Assembly (NCBI RefSeq): GCF_013395055.1
Contig: NZ_CP058349.1
Span: forward strand, 3,595,501 to 3,659,500
Direction: 5' to 3'
Length of the DNA: 64,000 nucleotides
DNA from: Pseudomonas sp. ABC1
Lineage (GTDB): Bacteria; Pseudomonadota; Gammaproteobacteria; Pseudomonadales; Pseudomonadaceae
Shown here piece by piece: positions 18,157 through 26,242 of this stretch. The position numbers were made by a program, and so were the translations under genes. Position 1 is the first letter of the stretch. The number at the start of each line of letters is the position of its first letter. The notes under the pieces are model-generated. The model searched no databases, was not told the DNA's origin, and was given only the letters and a program-made list of their open reading frames with translations.

Positions 18157-19938
18157 TCAGCGGTCCACGTCGGCCATAACGAAGTCGATACTGCCCAGAT
18201 AGGCGATCAGGTCCGGCACCATGCTGCCGTTGATCACTGAGGGAATCTGTTGCAGGTGCGGGAAGCTCGGGGTGCGGATGCGCGTGCGGTAGCTCATGGT
18301 GCTGCCGTCGCTGGTCAGGTAGTAGCTGTTGATGCCCTTGGTCGCCTCGATCATCTGGAAGCTCTCGTTGGCGGGCATCACAGGACCCCAGGACACCTGC
18401 AGGAAGTGCGTGATCAGCGTTTCGATGTGCTGCAGCGTGCGCTCTTTCGGCGGCGGTGTGGTCAGCGGGTGGTCGGCCTTGTAAGGGCCTTCCGGCATGT
18501 TCTTCAGGCACTGCTCGATGATGCGCAGGCTCTGGCGCATCTCGCCCATTTTCACCATGCAGCGGTCATAGGCGTCGCCGTTGGCGGCCAGGGGCACTTC
18601 GAACTCGAAATGCTGGTAGCCGGAGTAGGGGCGCGCCTTGCGCAGGTCGAAGTCCAGACCGGTGGCGCGCAGGCCGGCGCCGGTGACGCCCCACTCCAGC
18701 GCTTCCTTGGTGTTGTACTGCGCGACACCGATGGTACGGCCGCGCAGGATGCTGTTCTTCAGTGCGGCCTTTTCGTACTCGTCCAGACGCTTGGGCATCC
18801 AGTCGAGGAATTCACGTACCAGACGGTCCCAGCCGCGTGGCAGGTCGTGGGCGACGCCGCCGATGCGGTACCAGGCCGGGTGCATGCGGAAGCCGGTGAT
18901 GGCCTCGATCACCTTGTAGGCGCGCTGGCGGTCGGTGAAGGTGAAGAACACCGGGGTCATGGCGCCGACGTCCTGGATATAGGTGCCCAGGTACAGCAGG
19001 TGGTTCTGGATGCGGAAGAACTCGGCCATCATCACGCGGATGAAGTCGACACGGTCCGGCACGGTGATGCCGGCGAGTTTTTCCACCGCCAGCACGTAGG
19101 GCAGGTTGTTCATCACCCCGCCGAGGTAGTCGATGCGGTCAGTGTAGGGGATGAAGCTGTGCCAGCTCTGGCGCTCGGCCATCTTCTCGGCGCCACGGTG
19201 GTGGTAGCCGATCTCCGGAACGCAGTCGACGATCTCCTCGCCGTCCAGTTGCAGCACGATACGGAAGGCACCGTGGGCGGACGGGTGGTTGGGCCCGAGG
19301 TTGAGGAACATGTAGTCCTCGTGCTCGCCCTGGCGCTTCATGCCCCAGTCTTCGGGCTTGAAGCGCAGGGCCTCCTGCTCCAGGTCCTGCTTGGCGGCGG
19401 TCAGACTGTAGGGATCGAATTCGGTGGCACGGGCCGGGTAGTCCTTGCGCAGCGGGTGGCCTTCCCAGGTCGGCGGCATCAGCATGCGGGTGAGGAAGGG
19501 GTGGCCGGCGAAGTGGATACCGTACATGTCCCAGACTTCGCGCTCGTACCAGTTGGCGTTGGCCCAGATACCGGTGGCGGTCGGCAGGTTGAGGTCGCCT
19601 TCGCGCAGCGCCACCTTGATCATCACGTCGCTGTTACGTTCCAGCGACATCAGGTGGTAGAAAACACTGAAGTCGGCGGCCGGCAGTCCCTGGCGATGGG
19701 TGCGCAGGCGCTCGTCGACGCCATGCAGGTCGTACAGCATGACGTAGGGCTTGCTCACCTGGCGCAGGAAACCCAGCACTTCGATGAGTTCCTCGCGGGG
19801 CACCCAGACTACCGGCATGCCGGTGCGAGTCGGTTGCAGGGTGAAGGTCTCGGCGCCGAAGCGCGCGTTCAGTTCGCCGACGATGGACTGGTCGTCGGCC
19901 TGGTAAGGCGGTATGTACAGAGCGCTGTCTGCAGTCAT
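18157..19938 (-). CDS. nuoC: NADH-quinone oxidoreductase fused subunit C/D
   Basis: A 593-aa fusion of the 30-kDa NuoC domain (residues 1 to about 180, with YEREVWDMYGIHFAGHPFL) and the 49-kDa NuoD domain (residues about 200-593, with LNLGPNHPSAHGAFRI, HRGAEKMAE and the C-terminal LGSIDFVMADVDR). NuoD contributes much of the quinone-binding pocket together with NuoB. The fusion is known from enterobacteria and Pseudomonas. It starts 54 bp after nuoB. Confidence 0.97.
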   Translation of the reverse strand: MTADSALYIPPYQADDQSIVGELNARFGAETFTLQPTRTGMPVVWVPREELIEVLGFLRQVSKPYVMLYDLHGVDERLRTHRQGLPAADFSVFYHLMSLERNSDVMIKVALREGDLNLPTATGIWANANWYEREVWDMYGIHFAGHPFLTRMLMPPTWEGHPLRKDYPARATEFDPYSLTAAKQDLEQEALRFKPEDWGMKRQGEHEDYMFLNLGPNHPSAHGAFRIVLQLDGEEIVDCVPEIGYHHRGAEKMAERQSWHSFIPYTDRIDYLGGVMNNLPYVLAVEKLAGITVPDRVDFIRVMMAEFFRIQNHLLYLGTYIQDVGAMTPVFFTFTDRQRAYKVIEAITGFRMHPAWYRIGGVAHDLPRGWDRLVREFLDWMPKRLDEYEKAALKNSILRGRTIGVAQYNTKEALEWGVTGAGLRATGLDFDLRKARPYSGYQHFEFEVPLAANGDAYDRCMVKMGEMRQSLRIIEQCLKNMPEGPYKADHPLTTPPPKERTLQHIETLITHFLQVSWGPVMPANESFQMIEATKGINSYYLTSDGSTMSYRTRIRTPSFPHLQQIPSVINGSMVPDLIAYLGSIDFVMADVDR

Positions 19939-19992
19939 GATCTCGATCGCTTTCGGTCAACGTCAAAACGCAAGGGTTCGGGTGGAACCGGC

Positions 19993-20667
19993 TTACACTT
20001 CGTCGGGGCTGCGCAGGTTGGTGACCTGTATGCGCTGTGCGCGCCGCTGCTCCTTCTGCGAAGGCATTTCGGCACGGTAGATGCCTTGGTCGCCAACGAC
20101 CCAGGAAAGCGGACGGCGCTCCTGTCCGATGGACTCCTGCAGCAGCATCAGGCCTTGCAGGAATGCTTCGGGGCGGGGCGGGCAGCCGGGGATGTAAACG
20201 TCCACAGGGAGGAACTTGTCCACGCCCTGGACGACCGAGTAGATGTCGTACATGCCACCGGAGTTGGCGCATGAACCCATGGAGATGACCCACTTGGGTT
20301 CGAGCATCTGCTCGTACAGACGCTGGATGACAGGCGCCATCTTGATGAAGCAGGTACCTGCGACGACCATGAAGTCCGCCTGACGCGGCGACGCCCGGAT
20401 CACTTCGGCGCCGAAACGGGCGACGTCATGCGGGGCGGTGAAGGCAGTGGTCATCTCTACATAGCAGCAGGACAGGCCGAAGTTGTACGGCCACAGGGAG
20501 TTCTTGCGACCCCAGTTGACCGCGCCATTCAGCACGTCTTCCAGCTTGCCCATGTAGATGTTGCGATTGACCTGACCTTCTAGCGGGTCGGCGACAGTCT
20601 CCTGCTGACCGATCGGATAGCGGTCATTAGCCGCCTCCGGGTCGATCCGGGTGAGTTTGTATTGCAT
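19993..20667 (-). CDS. nuoB: NADH-quinone oxidoreductase subunit B
   Basis: A 224-aa subunit with the N2 4Fe-4S cluster ligands: the adjacent Cys pair in LSCCYVEM near residue 68, a Cys in GSCANSGGMYD near 132 and one in PGCPPRPEA near 162. N2 is the last cluster before quinone. The ATG is 10 bp after nuoA. Confidence 0.97.
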   Translation of the reverse strand: MQYKLTRIDPEAANDRYPIGQQETVADPLEGQVNRNIYMGKLEDVLNGAVNWGRKNSLWPYNFGLSCCYVEMTTAFTAPHDVARFGAEVIRASPRQADFMVVAGTCFIKMAPVIQRLYEQMLEPKWVISMGSCANSGGMYDIYSVVQGVDKFLPVDVYIPGCPPRPEAFLQGLMLLQESIGQERRPLSWVVGDQGIYRAEMPSQKEQRRAQRIQVTNLRSPDEV

Positions 20668-20677
20668 GTGAAGAGCC

Positions 20678-21088
20678 TCATTGTTTCAGCTTCGCCTGTC
20701 GCTCGCGACGGCTTGCGGGCGCCCAGTCGAGCGCTCCAATCCGCCATAGATAAACAAGACCCGCCAACAGAATTGCTATGAATACGGTAGCTTCAATGAG
20801 GCCCGCCCAGCCGCTTTCGCGCACCGAGACGGCCCAGGCAAAGAGATAAAGGGCTTCAACGTCGAAGATCACGAAGAGCATCGCGACCAGATAGAACTTG
20901 GCTGAAAGGCGCAGGCGAGAACCGCCGGTCGGCACGATGCCGGACTCGAAGGGTTCGTTCTTGCTGCGACCGAAGGCTTTGCTGCCGAGCAGGCTGGAAA
21001 CGCCGAGCATGAAAGCGCAGAGCGCGACCACACCCAGGAGAAAGGCTGCGAACCCCAGGTGATGGGGCAGGACGGTTACATCAGGCAT
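20678..21088 (-). CDS. nuoA: NADH-quinone oxidoreductase subunit A
   Basis: A 136-aa subunit with three transmembrane helices and the conserved KNEPFESGIVPTGGSRLRLS loop followed by FYLVAMLFVIFDVEALYLF, including the Asp-Val-Glu of the quinone-site region. It is the first gene of the nuo operon. ATG 21088 has AAGGAG upstream; the open frame extends a further 35 codons that do not look like NuoA. Confidence 0.96.
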   Translation of the reverse strand: MPDVTVLPHHLGFAAFLLGVVALCAFMLGVSSLLGSKAFGRSKNEPFESGIVPTGGSRLRLSAKFYLVAMLFVIFDVEALYLFAWAVSVRESGWAGLIEATVFIAILLAGLVYLWRIGALDWAPASRRERQAKLKQ

Positions 21089-21110
21089 GCCGGACTCCTT
21101 GGAGGAACGG

Positions 21111-21138
21111 CTTATAATTTCTCTCACGACTGCGGCAA
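21111..21138 (-). promoter_or_regulatory. Candidate nuo operon promoter
   Basis: On the minus strand TTGCCG (21133-21138) and TATAAG (21111-21116) are 16 bp apart, giving a start about 15-20 nt before nuoA. A second AT-rich site with TACAAT (about 21165-21170) lies upstream. The leader from the first promoter would be very short, so the real start may be the upstream one. Confidence 0.35.
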
Positions 21139-21309
21139 AGCGTCGCGAAATTTGATTCGGGCGATTGTATGACTTTTGTCGAGTCAAGTACACCTGCGCC
21201 CATCAAGTATTTCAAGGATTGTGGAAGGCTGGCTATCCGTCCAAAGTAGGAAGCTTGATGGCCTCTGGCATGCGTATTTTGGAAATGGTATCCATTTGTT
21301 TCTAAATGG

Positions 21310-21330
21310 CCGGGAGAGGGTATCTCCCGG
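21310..21330 (-). terminator. Hairpin after the Tsx-like gene
   Basis: Arms CCGGGAGA and TCTCCCGG with a 5-nt loop lie about 25 bp past the stop of the Tsx-like gene. A second small inverted repeat (CCATTT and AAATGG, 21292-21309) is adjacent. There is no strong T-run. Confidence 0.55.
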
Positions 21331-21354
21331 TCATTGCTGGCGTGCTTCTGGGGG

Positions 21355-22146
21355 TTAGAAGTGTGCCTTGAGCAGCAGGCTGATGGCGCTCTGGTGGGTG
21401 CCGCCCAGTATCTCGTCGCCCAGGTAGCTGTCGTTGTCGATGCCGTACTTGTGCTTCCAGTAGTCGTATTCCACGCCGACGTAGAACTTTTCGCCCCAGC
21501 CCATGGCCTTGGCCAGGTCGTACTTGATCTGCGGGTTGATGTGCAGGTTGGCGTGGTAGTCGTCATCGTTGTCCACCACCCAGTCGATGAAGCCGTCGAT
21601 CACCAGGCTGGAGCGACCGACCGGGAGGGTGTAGCTCCAGACTGGTGTGATCTGCCAGGTGTTGCGGCCATCGCGACTTCCGTCCGGGCGGCGCAGGTAG
21701 GTGTTGAGCTGGAAATAGTCGAAGCCGGGCAGGGCGAGATCGATGGCGGGGCCGAGCAGGTAGGCGTCCACGTCCTTTTCGCCGAATTCATAGGTGGCCG
21801 AGATGAGGACGTCCTTGATCGGACCGAGGGACAGGTCCTGGCCGCTGATCTTGCCGAATGACAGTCGCGGGGTGATCTCGCCATAGAAAGTATGGCCATC
21901 ACCGTTGCCGTTGGTCGCTTCGGTGTTGTACTTGATGCCGTCGACGAACAGGAACAGGTCGCCGAAGCTCCAGCCACTGGCGTGCTCGAAGGTGACGGTC
22001 TGCTGCCTGGGCGGGTCGACCTTGAAGTCGATGCCGTTGAGGTAGGTCAGGCTGTTGTCCTGCCACAGAAGTAGATCGCCGGCCGCGACCGGGCCGGTCG
22101 CCAGTAGGCAGCTTGCGAACATCAGGGAGGTTGTGGGGCGCTGCAT
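21355..22146 (-). CDS. Tsx/OmpK-family outer-membrane channel
   Basis: A 263-aa protein with a 22-residue signal peptide ending VAAG and alternating beta-strand sequence through to a C-terminal Phe (LLLKAHF), the outer-membrane insertion signal. The motifs WQDNSLTYLNG, then TFEHASGWSFGDLFLFVDG, match nucleoside-specific channel (Tsx/OmpK-like) proteins. Family members let nucleosides or other small solutes through; the substrate here is not known. It follows the sensor kinase gene on the same strand after about 120 bp without a clear terminator, so it may be read through from the bqs-type operon, or it may be independent. Confidence 0.8.
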   Translation of the reverse strand: MQRPTTSLMFASCLLATGPVAAGDLLLWQDNSLTYLNGIDFKVDPPRQQTVTFEHASGWSFGDLFLFVDGIKYNTEATNGNGDGHTFYGEITPRLSFGKISGQDLSLGPIKDVLISATYEFGEKDVDAYLLGPAIDLALPGFDYFQLNTYLRRPDGSRDGRNTWQITPVWSYTLPVGRSSLVIDGFIDWVVDNDDDYHANLHINPQIKYDLAKAMGWGEKFYVGVEYDYWKHKYGIDNDSYLGDEILGGTHQSAISLLLKAHF

Positions 22147-22269
22147 GGAGGCTCCAGGAGTTGTGCCGGATAAGGTTGGGTGCTTGCCGATAGGCGGTGC
22201 CGTCCCGGTTCTGGTGGGCGCTGGGTGGCTGGGTCGGGCGGGTGTCGTGGAGAGAATCGGCGGCGGATT

Positions 22270-23622
22270 CTATGCGCTTGCAGGGCTGCGGTGAAGTGCC
22301 TTGGTCGAGTCCTGGTGGGGCAGCAGGATATTGACGCGCAAGCCGCCTCGGGGGCTGCCTTGCAGTGTCCATTCGCCGTGCCAGGCGACGATGATGTCGC
22401 GCACGATGCCCAGCCCGAGGCCGTGGCCGGCGGTCGCTTCGTCGAGGCGTGCGCCACGCTCCAGTACCTGTTCGCGTTGTTCCGCGGCGATGCCGGGACC
22501 GTCGTCGTCGATGATCAGGCGGTAGCCGTCGGGTGTGCGCTCGATCTGTAGTTCGACGCGCTGGCTGGCCCACTTGCAGGCGTTGTCCAGCAGGTTGCCC
22601 AGCAGTTCCAGCATGTCCTCCCGGTCCCAGGGCAGGCGGCAGTCCGGCGGTGCCTGCCAGCGCAGGTCGAGGCGGCTGTCGTGGATCATCGCCAGGGTGT
22701 CGAAGAGTGGCGGCAGTTCCTGGTCGCAATCGAAATGCGAGCCGGGCAATACGTCGCCGGCCAGGCGTGCACGTCCCAGCTCGCGGCTGACACGCTGCTG
22801 CATCTGTTCCAGTTGTTCCAGCAGGCCGGCTTGCAGGTGAGGGTGGGCTGACAGTTCGTCGCGACGGCTGAGGCTGGTGAGTACGGCCAGCGGCGTCTTC
22901 AGTGCGTGCCCCAGGTTGCCGAGGGCGTTGCGCGAGCGTTGCAGGGTCGACTCGGTGTGGGTCAGCAGGTGGTTGATCTGCTCCACCAGCGGTTGCAGTT
23001 CCTGCGGGCCCTGGGTGTCCAGTTGCTGGCGTTGTCCTTCCTGGAGCTGGACGATCTGGCGACGTGCCTGTTCGAGTGGGCGCAGGGCGATCTTCACTGC
23101 ATAGCGTTGCAGCAGGAGGATCACCAGCAGGGCGACGAGCACCAGGCTGATGCCACCCAGGCGTACCTGATTGAAGCTGTCGAGGATCGGCGTGTAGTCC
23201 TGTGCGACGCTGATGCTGATGGTCTCGCCAGCTCGGCGATAGTTGGCGCGGTAGACCAGTAGTTGCTGATGCTGTGGGCCTTCGATCAGTTCTCTGGCCA
23301 GGCCTGTCTCGTCTGGCCAGTCAGGCAGGGCGTCCCAGAGCGAGCGGGAGCGCCAGGTGTGGTCCGGCAGTGTGATGCGGAAATAATGACCGGAAAAGGC
23401 GCGCTGGTAGCGTGGGTTGAGGCGCTGCAAGTCCAGTTGCATGCCGTCCGGGCCGCGCACGATGGCGGTCAGCAGGCCCTCGGCCTCTTCCTGCAGGTTG
23501 TTTTCCAGGCTGCGGCGCAGGCCTGACTCGAACAGCCACAGGCTGGTTTGCAGCAGCAGCAGGCTGACGCCGACCACCACGGCAATCAGTGCCAGGCCGA
23601 GGCTGCGCTGGATGGATTTCAT
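22270..23622 (-). CDS. bqsS: Sensor histidine kinase, BqsS/CarS type, with RExxE iron motif
   Basis: A 450-aa inner-membrane kinase: helix 1 about residues 11-31, periplasmic domain about 32-153, helix 2 about 155-173, HAMP-like region, H-box GHALKTPL with His239, N-box ELLGNLLDNACKWA and G-boxes DDGPGI and GHGLGLGIV. The periplasmic domain holds RELIE at residues 110-114 (bases 23281-23295), the RExxE motif reported to be needed for Fe(II) sensing by BqsS of P. aeruginosa. The ATG overlaps the regulator stop (ATGA). Order and content (two PepSY genes, regulator, kinase) match the bqs operon; the related name is CarS for calcium response. Confidence 0.82.
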   Translation of the reverse strand: MKSIQRSLGLALIAVVVGVSLLLLQTSLWLFESGLRRSLENNLQEEAEGLLTAIVRGPDGMQLDLQRLNPRYQRAFSGHYFRITLPDHTWRSRSLWDALPDWPDETGLARELIEGPQHQQLLVYRANYRRAGETISISVAQDYTPILDSFNQVRLGGISLVLVALLVILLLQRYAVKIALRPLEQARRQIVQLQEGQRQQLDTQGPQELQPLVEQINHLLTHTESTLQRSRNALGNLGHALKTPLAVLTSLSRRDELSAHPHLQAGLLEQLEQMQQRVSRELGRARLAGDVLPGSHFDCDQELPPLFDTLAMIHDSRLDLRWQAPPDCRLPWDREDMLELLGNLLDNACKWASQRVELQIERTPDGYRLIIDDDGPGIAAEQREQVLERGARLDEATAGHGLGLGIVRDIIVAWHGEWTLQGSPRGGLRVNILLPHQDSTKALHRSPASA

Positions 23623-24284
23623 TGCGTGCCGCCGAAGCGGTAGCCCTGCCCTCGACGGGTTTCGATCTGTTCGCGCCCCAGTTTGCCGCGCAAGCGGTTG
23701 ACCAGCACTTCGATGACGTTCGAATCGCGTTCGGTCTCGCCATCGTAGAGGTGTTCGGCCAGTTGCATCTTCGACAGCAACTGGCCTGGATGCAGCATGA
23801 AGTAGCGCAGCAGGCGGAATTCGCCGGCGGTGAGTTCTATGTCCTGGTCATTCTTGCGGCAGACCTGGCGTGCTTCGTCCAGTTCCAGTCCGCCGGACTG
23901 CAGAAGTGGCTGGTTGGCCATGCCTTTGGCGCGCCGTAGCAGGGCTTGTATACGCAGCAGCAACTCTTCGGGGTGAAAGGGTTTGGTCAGGTAGTCGTCG
24001 GCGCCGGCTTTCAGGCCTTCAATGCGTTCGGCCCAGGAGCCGCGCGCGGTGAGGATCAGGACCGGAGTGGCGACCCCGCGATTGCGCCAGTTCTGCAGGA
24101 CTTCCAGCCCCGGCTTTCCCGGCAAGCCCAGGTCCAGCACGATCAGGTCGTAGGGTTCGCTGCTGCCCTGGTAGTCCGCGTCGCGACCATCCGCCAGCCA
24201 GTCGATGGCGTAGCCCTGGCGACCCAGGCTGGCCAGCAGTTCCTCGGCCAGTGAGACGTTGTCTTCGACCAGTAGCAGGCGCAT
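23619..24284 (-). CDS. bqsR: OmpR-family response regulator, BqsR/CarR type
   Basis: A 221-aa regulator with a receiver domain (acidic pocket around Glu7/Asp8, phospho-acceptor Asp51 in VLDLGLPG, Lys in LTKPFHPEEL) and an OmpR-type winged helix with VIEVLVNRLRGKLG and RRGQGYRFGG near the end. It should be phosphorylated by the kinase encoded by the overlapping downstream gene. Its start shares one base with the stop of the upstream PepSY gene, so all four genes are probably co-translated. In P. aeruginosa the system responds to Fe(II) and other cations and induces cation-stress tolerance. Confidence 0.85.
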   Translation of the reverse strand: MRLLLVEDNVSLAEELLASLGRQGYAIDWLADGRDADYQGSSEPYDLIVLDLGLPGKPGLEVLQNWRNRGVATPVLILTARGSWAERIEGLKAGADDYLTKPFHPEELLLRIQALLRRAKGMANQPLLQSGGLELDEARQVCRKNDQDIELTAGEFRLLRYFMLHPGQLLSKMQLAEHLYDGETERDSNVIEVLVNRLRGKLGREQIETRRGQGYRFGGTQ

Positions 24285-24589
24285 CAGTCCTCCTCGTCCT
24301 TGATGACCCGGCCATCGCGGGCGTCGATTTCCAGTTCGCGGGCGACACCCTCTGCGGTAAGCAGTTCGATCTCGTAGATGTAGCCGTCGTCTTCCTCTTC
24401 CAGCTCTGCCTCGAGCAGGCGGGCGCCGGGGTAGCGTTCCAGTGCGCGCAACAATAACTGCTCGAGCGGGAGGATCGATCCACGCTCGCGCAGTCTCAGG
24501 GCTTCATCCTGATCCAGGTCCCTGCCCGGCGCCGGCAGGGCGACGAGCAGAGTGGTCAGGGATAACAGGAACAGAGCGCTCTTGTTCAT
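24284..24589 (-). CDS. Small periplasmic PepSY-type protein (BqsQ/P-like)
   Basis: A 101-aa protein with a signal peptide of about 22 residues (LFLLSLTTLLVALPAPGR) and one PepSY-like domain: LDQDEALRLRERGSILPLEQ, a region rich in Glu, YIYEIELLTAEG and DARDGRVIKDEED. It is strongly acidic. PepSY proteins often modulate proteases or accompany cation-sensing two-component systems. It resembles the upstream gene closely in layout, suggesting an old tandem duplication. Confidence 0.75.
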   Translation of the reverse strand: MNKSALFLLSLTTLLVALPAPGRDLDQDEALRLRERGSILPLEQLLLRALERYPGARLLEAELEEEDDGYIYEIELLTAEGVARELEIDARDGRVIKDEED

Positions 24590-24606
24590 GGGGTACCTGG
24601 TGTGTG

Positions 24607-24915
24607 TCAGTCATCCTGCTGGTTGCGCAGGACTTCGCCGGTCTTGGCATCCAGTGCCAGGTCCCACTGTACGTTGTTGGTGTCGCGCAGTTCGACCTGA
24701 TAGATGTAGCGACCGTATTCGTCTTCCAGTTCTGTTTCCTCGACGCGGGCGCCGGGGTGTTTGGCCAGGGCCGCTTCGTTCAGTTTCTCGAAGGAGAGGA
24801 TGGTGCCAGCGTCACGCAGGCGCAGTGCTTCGTCCGGGCCAAGGTCGCGGGCCATGGCCAGGTTGGTGCCCAGCAGCAGGGTGGCAGCGGTGAACAGGGT
24901 AGTGATGGTTTTCAT
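24607..24915 (-). CDS. Small periplasmic PepSY-type protein, first gene of the bqs-type operon
   Basis: A 102-aa protein with a signal peptide ending AMA and a PepSY-like domain: LGPDEALRLRDAGTILSFEK, then YIYQVELRDTNN and DAKTGEVLRNQQDD. ATG 24915 is preceded by GGAGAT and begins a normal signal peptide, so the long upstream extension of the frame is not used. It sits 17 bp before the second PepSY gene. Likely transcribed from the divergent control region upstream, which has a direct-repeat box. Confidence 0.75.
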   Translation of the reverse strand: MKTITTLFTAATLLLGTNLAMARDLGPDEALRLRDAGTILSFEKLNEAALAKHPGARVEETELEDEYGRYIYQVELRDTNNVQWDLALDAKTGEVLRNQQDD

Positions 24916-24950
24916 GGTGAATCTCCGTGTGGGTTTCGACGGTTGCCACT

Positions 24951-24981
24951 TTATCCATGGCCAATTAACCGAAACTGAACG
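24951..24981 (-). promoter_or_regulatory. Direct-repeat response-regulator box and promoter for the bqs-type operon
   Basis: On the minus strand CGTTCA and GGTTAA are separated by 5 bp (about 24965-24981), an OmpR/PhoP-type direct repeat with an 11-bp period, and 11 bp further on is TAAAGT as a -10. Read on the plus strand the half-sites are TTAAC and TGAAC six bases apart, close to the reported BqsR site TTAAG-N6-TTAAG. This is the position expected for an activator box replacing the -35. Confidence 0.5.
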
Positions 24982-25063
24982 GCGGGGCTGAACTCTTGTA
25001 TTGGTCTTTTGCTCGTAGATACGGGGCCCGGAGCCCCCTGAGCCCATAATGGAGGTGTCGATT

Positions 25064-25321
25064 ATGCACAAAAGAAACCTGATGTTGGCTGGCCTGCTGC
25101 TGATGAGCGGTGCTGTTTTCGCTGCCGATACTCCTGGCGCGGACTGGATCACGCTGGAGGAGGCTGCTGCCAAGGCGAAGCAGGCTGGCTATACGCAGTT
25201 GCATGCGCTGGAGGCGGATGATGGCAAGTGGCAGGGCGAGGGGCTGAAGGCCGACGGTCGCAAGTACGAGTTTCATATAGATGCTCGTAGCGGTGACGTG
25301 GTCAAGGAAGAGCTGGATTGA
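25064..25321 (+). CDS. Divergent small periplasmic PepSY-type protein
   Basis: An 85-aa protein with a signal peptide (MLAGLLLMSGAVFAA) and a PepSY-like region: WITLEEAAAKAKQAGYTQLH, ALEADDGKWQ, YEFHIDARSGDVVKEELD. It is oriented away from the bqs-type operon and shares its control region. ATG 25049 is in frame but overlaps the GGAGG Shine-Dalgarno (25051-25055) that is correctly spaced for ATG 25064. Probably part of the same cation-response regulon. Confidence 0.75.
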   Translation: MHKRNLMLAGLLLMSGAVFAADTPGADWITLEEAAAKAKQAGYTQLHALEADDGKWQGEGLKADGRKYEFHIDARSGDVVKEELD

Positions 25322-25340
25322 TAAAGCTGGGAGGTGTGTC

Positions 25341-25368
25341 CAGGCATTGCCCGTGTAGGCAATGCCTG
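25341..25368. terminator. Bidirectional terminator between the PepSY gene and suhB
   Basis: An 11-bp perfect stem (CAGGCATTGCC with its complement) and a 6-nt loop separate two convergent genes; TCTTT follows on the plus strand. Confidence 0.75.
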
Positions 25369-25381
25369 TCTTTGCTGTCGA

Positions 25382-26197
25382 TCAGCGCTTCATCGCGGTG
25401 GAGAGGTGAGGCTGAATCGTGGTCAGGATGGCCTTGAAGCATTTGGCGTTGCCGGCAACGACCTGGCCTTTCTCGAGAAACTCGTGGCCGCCCGAGAAGT
25501 CGCTGACCAGTCCGCCCGCTTCCTGGATCAACAAGGCGCCGGCAGCCATGTCCCATTCCGACAGACCGAACTCCCAGAAGGCATCGAAGCGGCCTGCCGC
25601 AACATAGGCCAGGTCCAGGCTGGCAGCGCCGGCGCGGCGCAGGCCGGCGGTCTGTCCGACCAGGCTGCGGAACATGTTGAGGTAGTTGTCGAGGTCGTCG
25701 AGCTGGCTGTCACGGAAAGGGAAGCCGGTGCCGATCAGTGCGCCTTCCAGGCTCTTGCGGCTGCCGACGCGTATGCGGCGACCGTTGAGTGCTGCGCCGC
25801 GTCCACGGCTGGCGGTGAATTCTTCCTGGCGAACCGGGTCCAGTACGACGGCATGCTCCAGGCGTCCGCGGTATTTGCAGGCGATGCTGACCGCGTAGTG
25901 GGGTACGCCGTGGATGAAGTTGGTCGTGCCATCCAGTGGATCGATGACCCACTGATAGTCCGCTCCATCACCCTTGCCTTCTATCTGGCCGCCTTCTTCG
26001 CCCAGGATACTGTGGTTGGGGAAGGCTTTGCGCAGGGCGGCGACGATCGTCTGCTCGGCGGCACGATCGATGTCAGTGACGTAATCCCTGGCATCTTTTT
26101 CGTTTATCGAGACCACATCCAGGCGCTCGGTGGAACGAATGATGAGTTCGCCGGCGCTGCGGGCGGCGCGCAGCGCGATATTCAGCATGGGCTGCAT
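25382..26197 (-). CDS. suhB: Inositol-1-monophosphatase SuhB
   Basis: A 271-aa Mg-dependent phosphatase with the family metal sites: GEEGG (Glu67/Glu68), DPLDGTTNF (Asp86, Asp89) and WDMAAGALLI. SuhB hydrolyses inositol monophosphate and, in bacteria, also joins the NusA-containing antitermination complex on ribosomal RNA operons; in Pseudomonas it affects virulence gene expression. The start MQPMLNIALRAARSAG aligns with the E. coli pattern. It is divergent from trmJ. Confidence 0.95.
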   Translation of the reverse strand: MQPMLNIALRAARSAGELIIRSTERLDVVSINEKDARDYVTDIDRAAEQTIVAALRKAFPNHSILGEEGGQIEGKGDGADYQWVIDPLDGTTNFIHGVPHYAVSIACKYRGRLEHAVVLDPVRQEEFTASRGRGAALNGRRIRVGSRKSLEGALIGTGFPFRDSQLDDLDNYLNMFRSLVGQTAGLRRAGAASLDLAYVAAGRFDAFWEFGLSEWDMAAGALLIQEAGGLVSDFSGGHEFLEKGQVVAGNAKCFKAILTTIQPHLSTAMKR

Positions 26198-26233
26198 CGA
26201 TGGATCTACCTGGTCGTTTAAAGAAAGCCGGGA

Positions 26234-26242
26234 ATTATATCA
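26234..26242 (-). promoter_or_regulatory. Extended -10 promoter of suhB
   Basis: On the minus strand a perfect TATAAT (26234-26239) is preceded by TGA, an extended -10 element, about 37 bp before the suhB start. The -35 region is unremarkable. Confidence 0.6.

Noticed and set aside
18250..20274. A 674-codon plus-strand frame opposite nuoCD and nuoB
   Set aside because: Shadow of two well-supported genes; no family resemblance.
22055..22294. Short plus-strand frame between the Tsx-like and kinase genes
   Set aside because: Mostly antisense to both genes, no Shine-Dalgarno, no resemblance to a known small protein.
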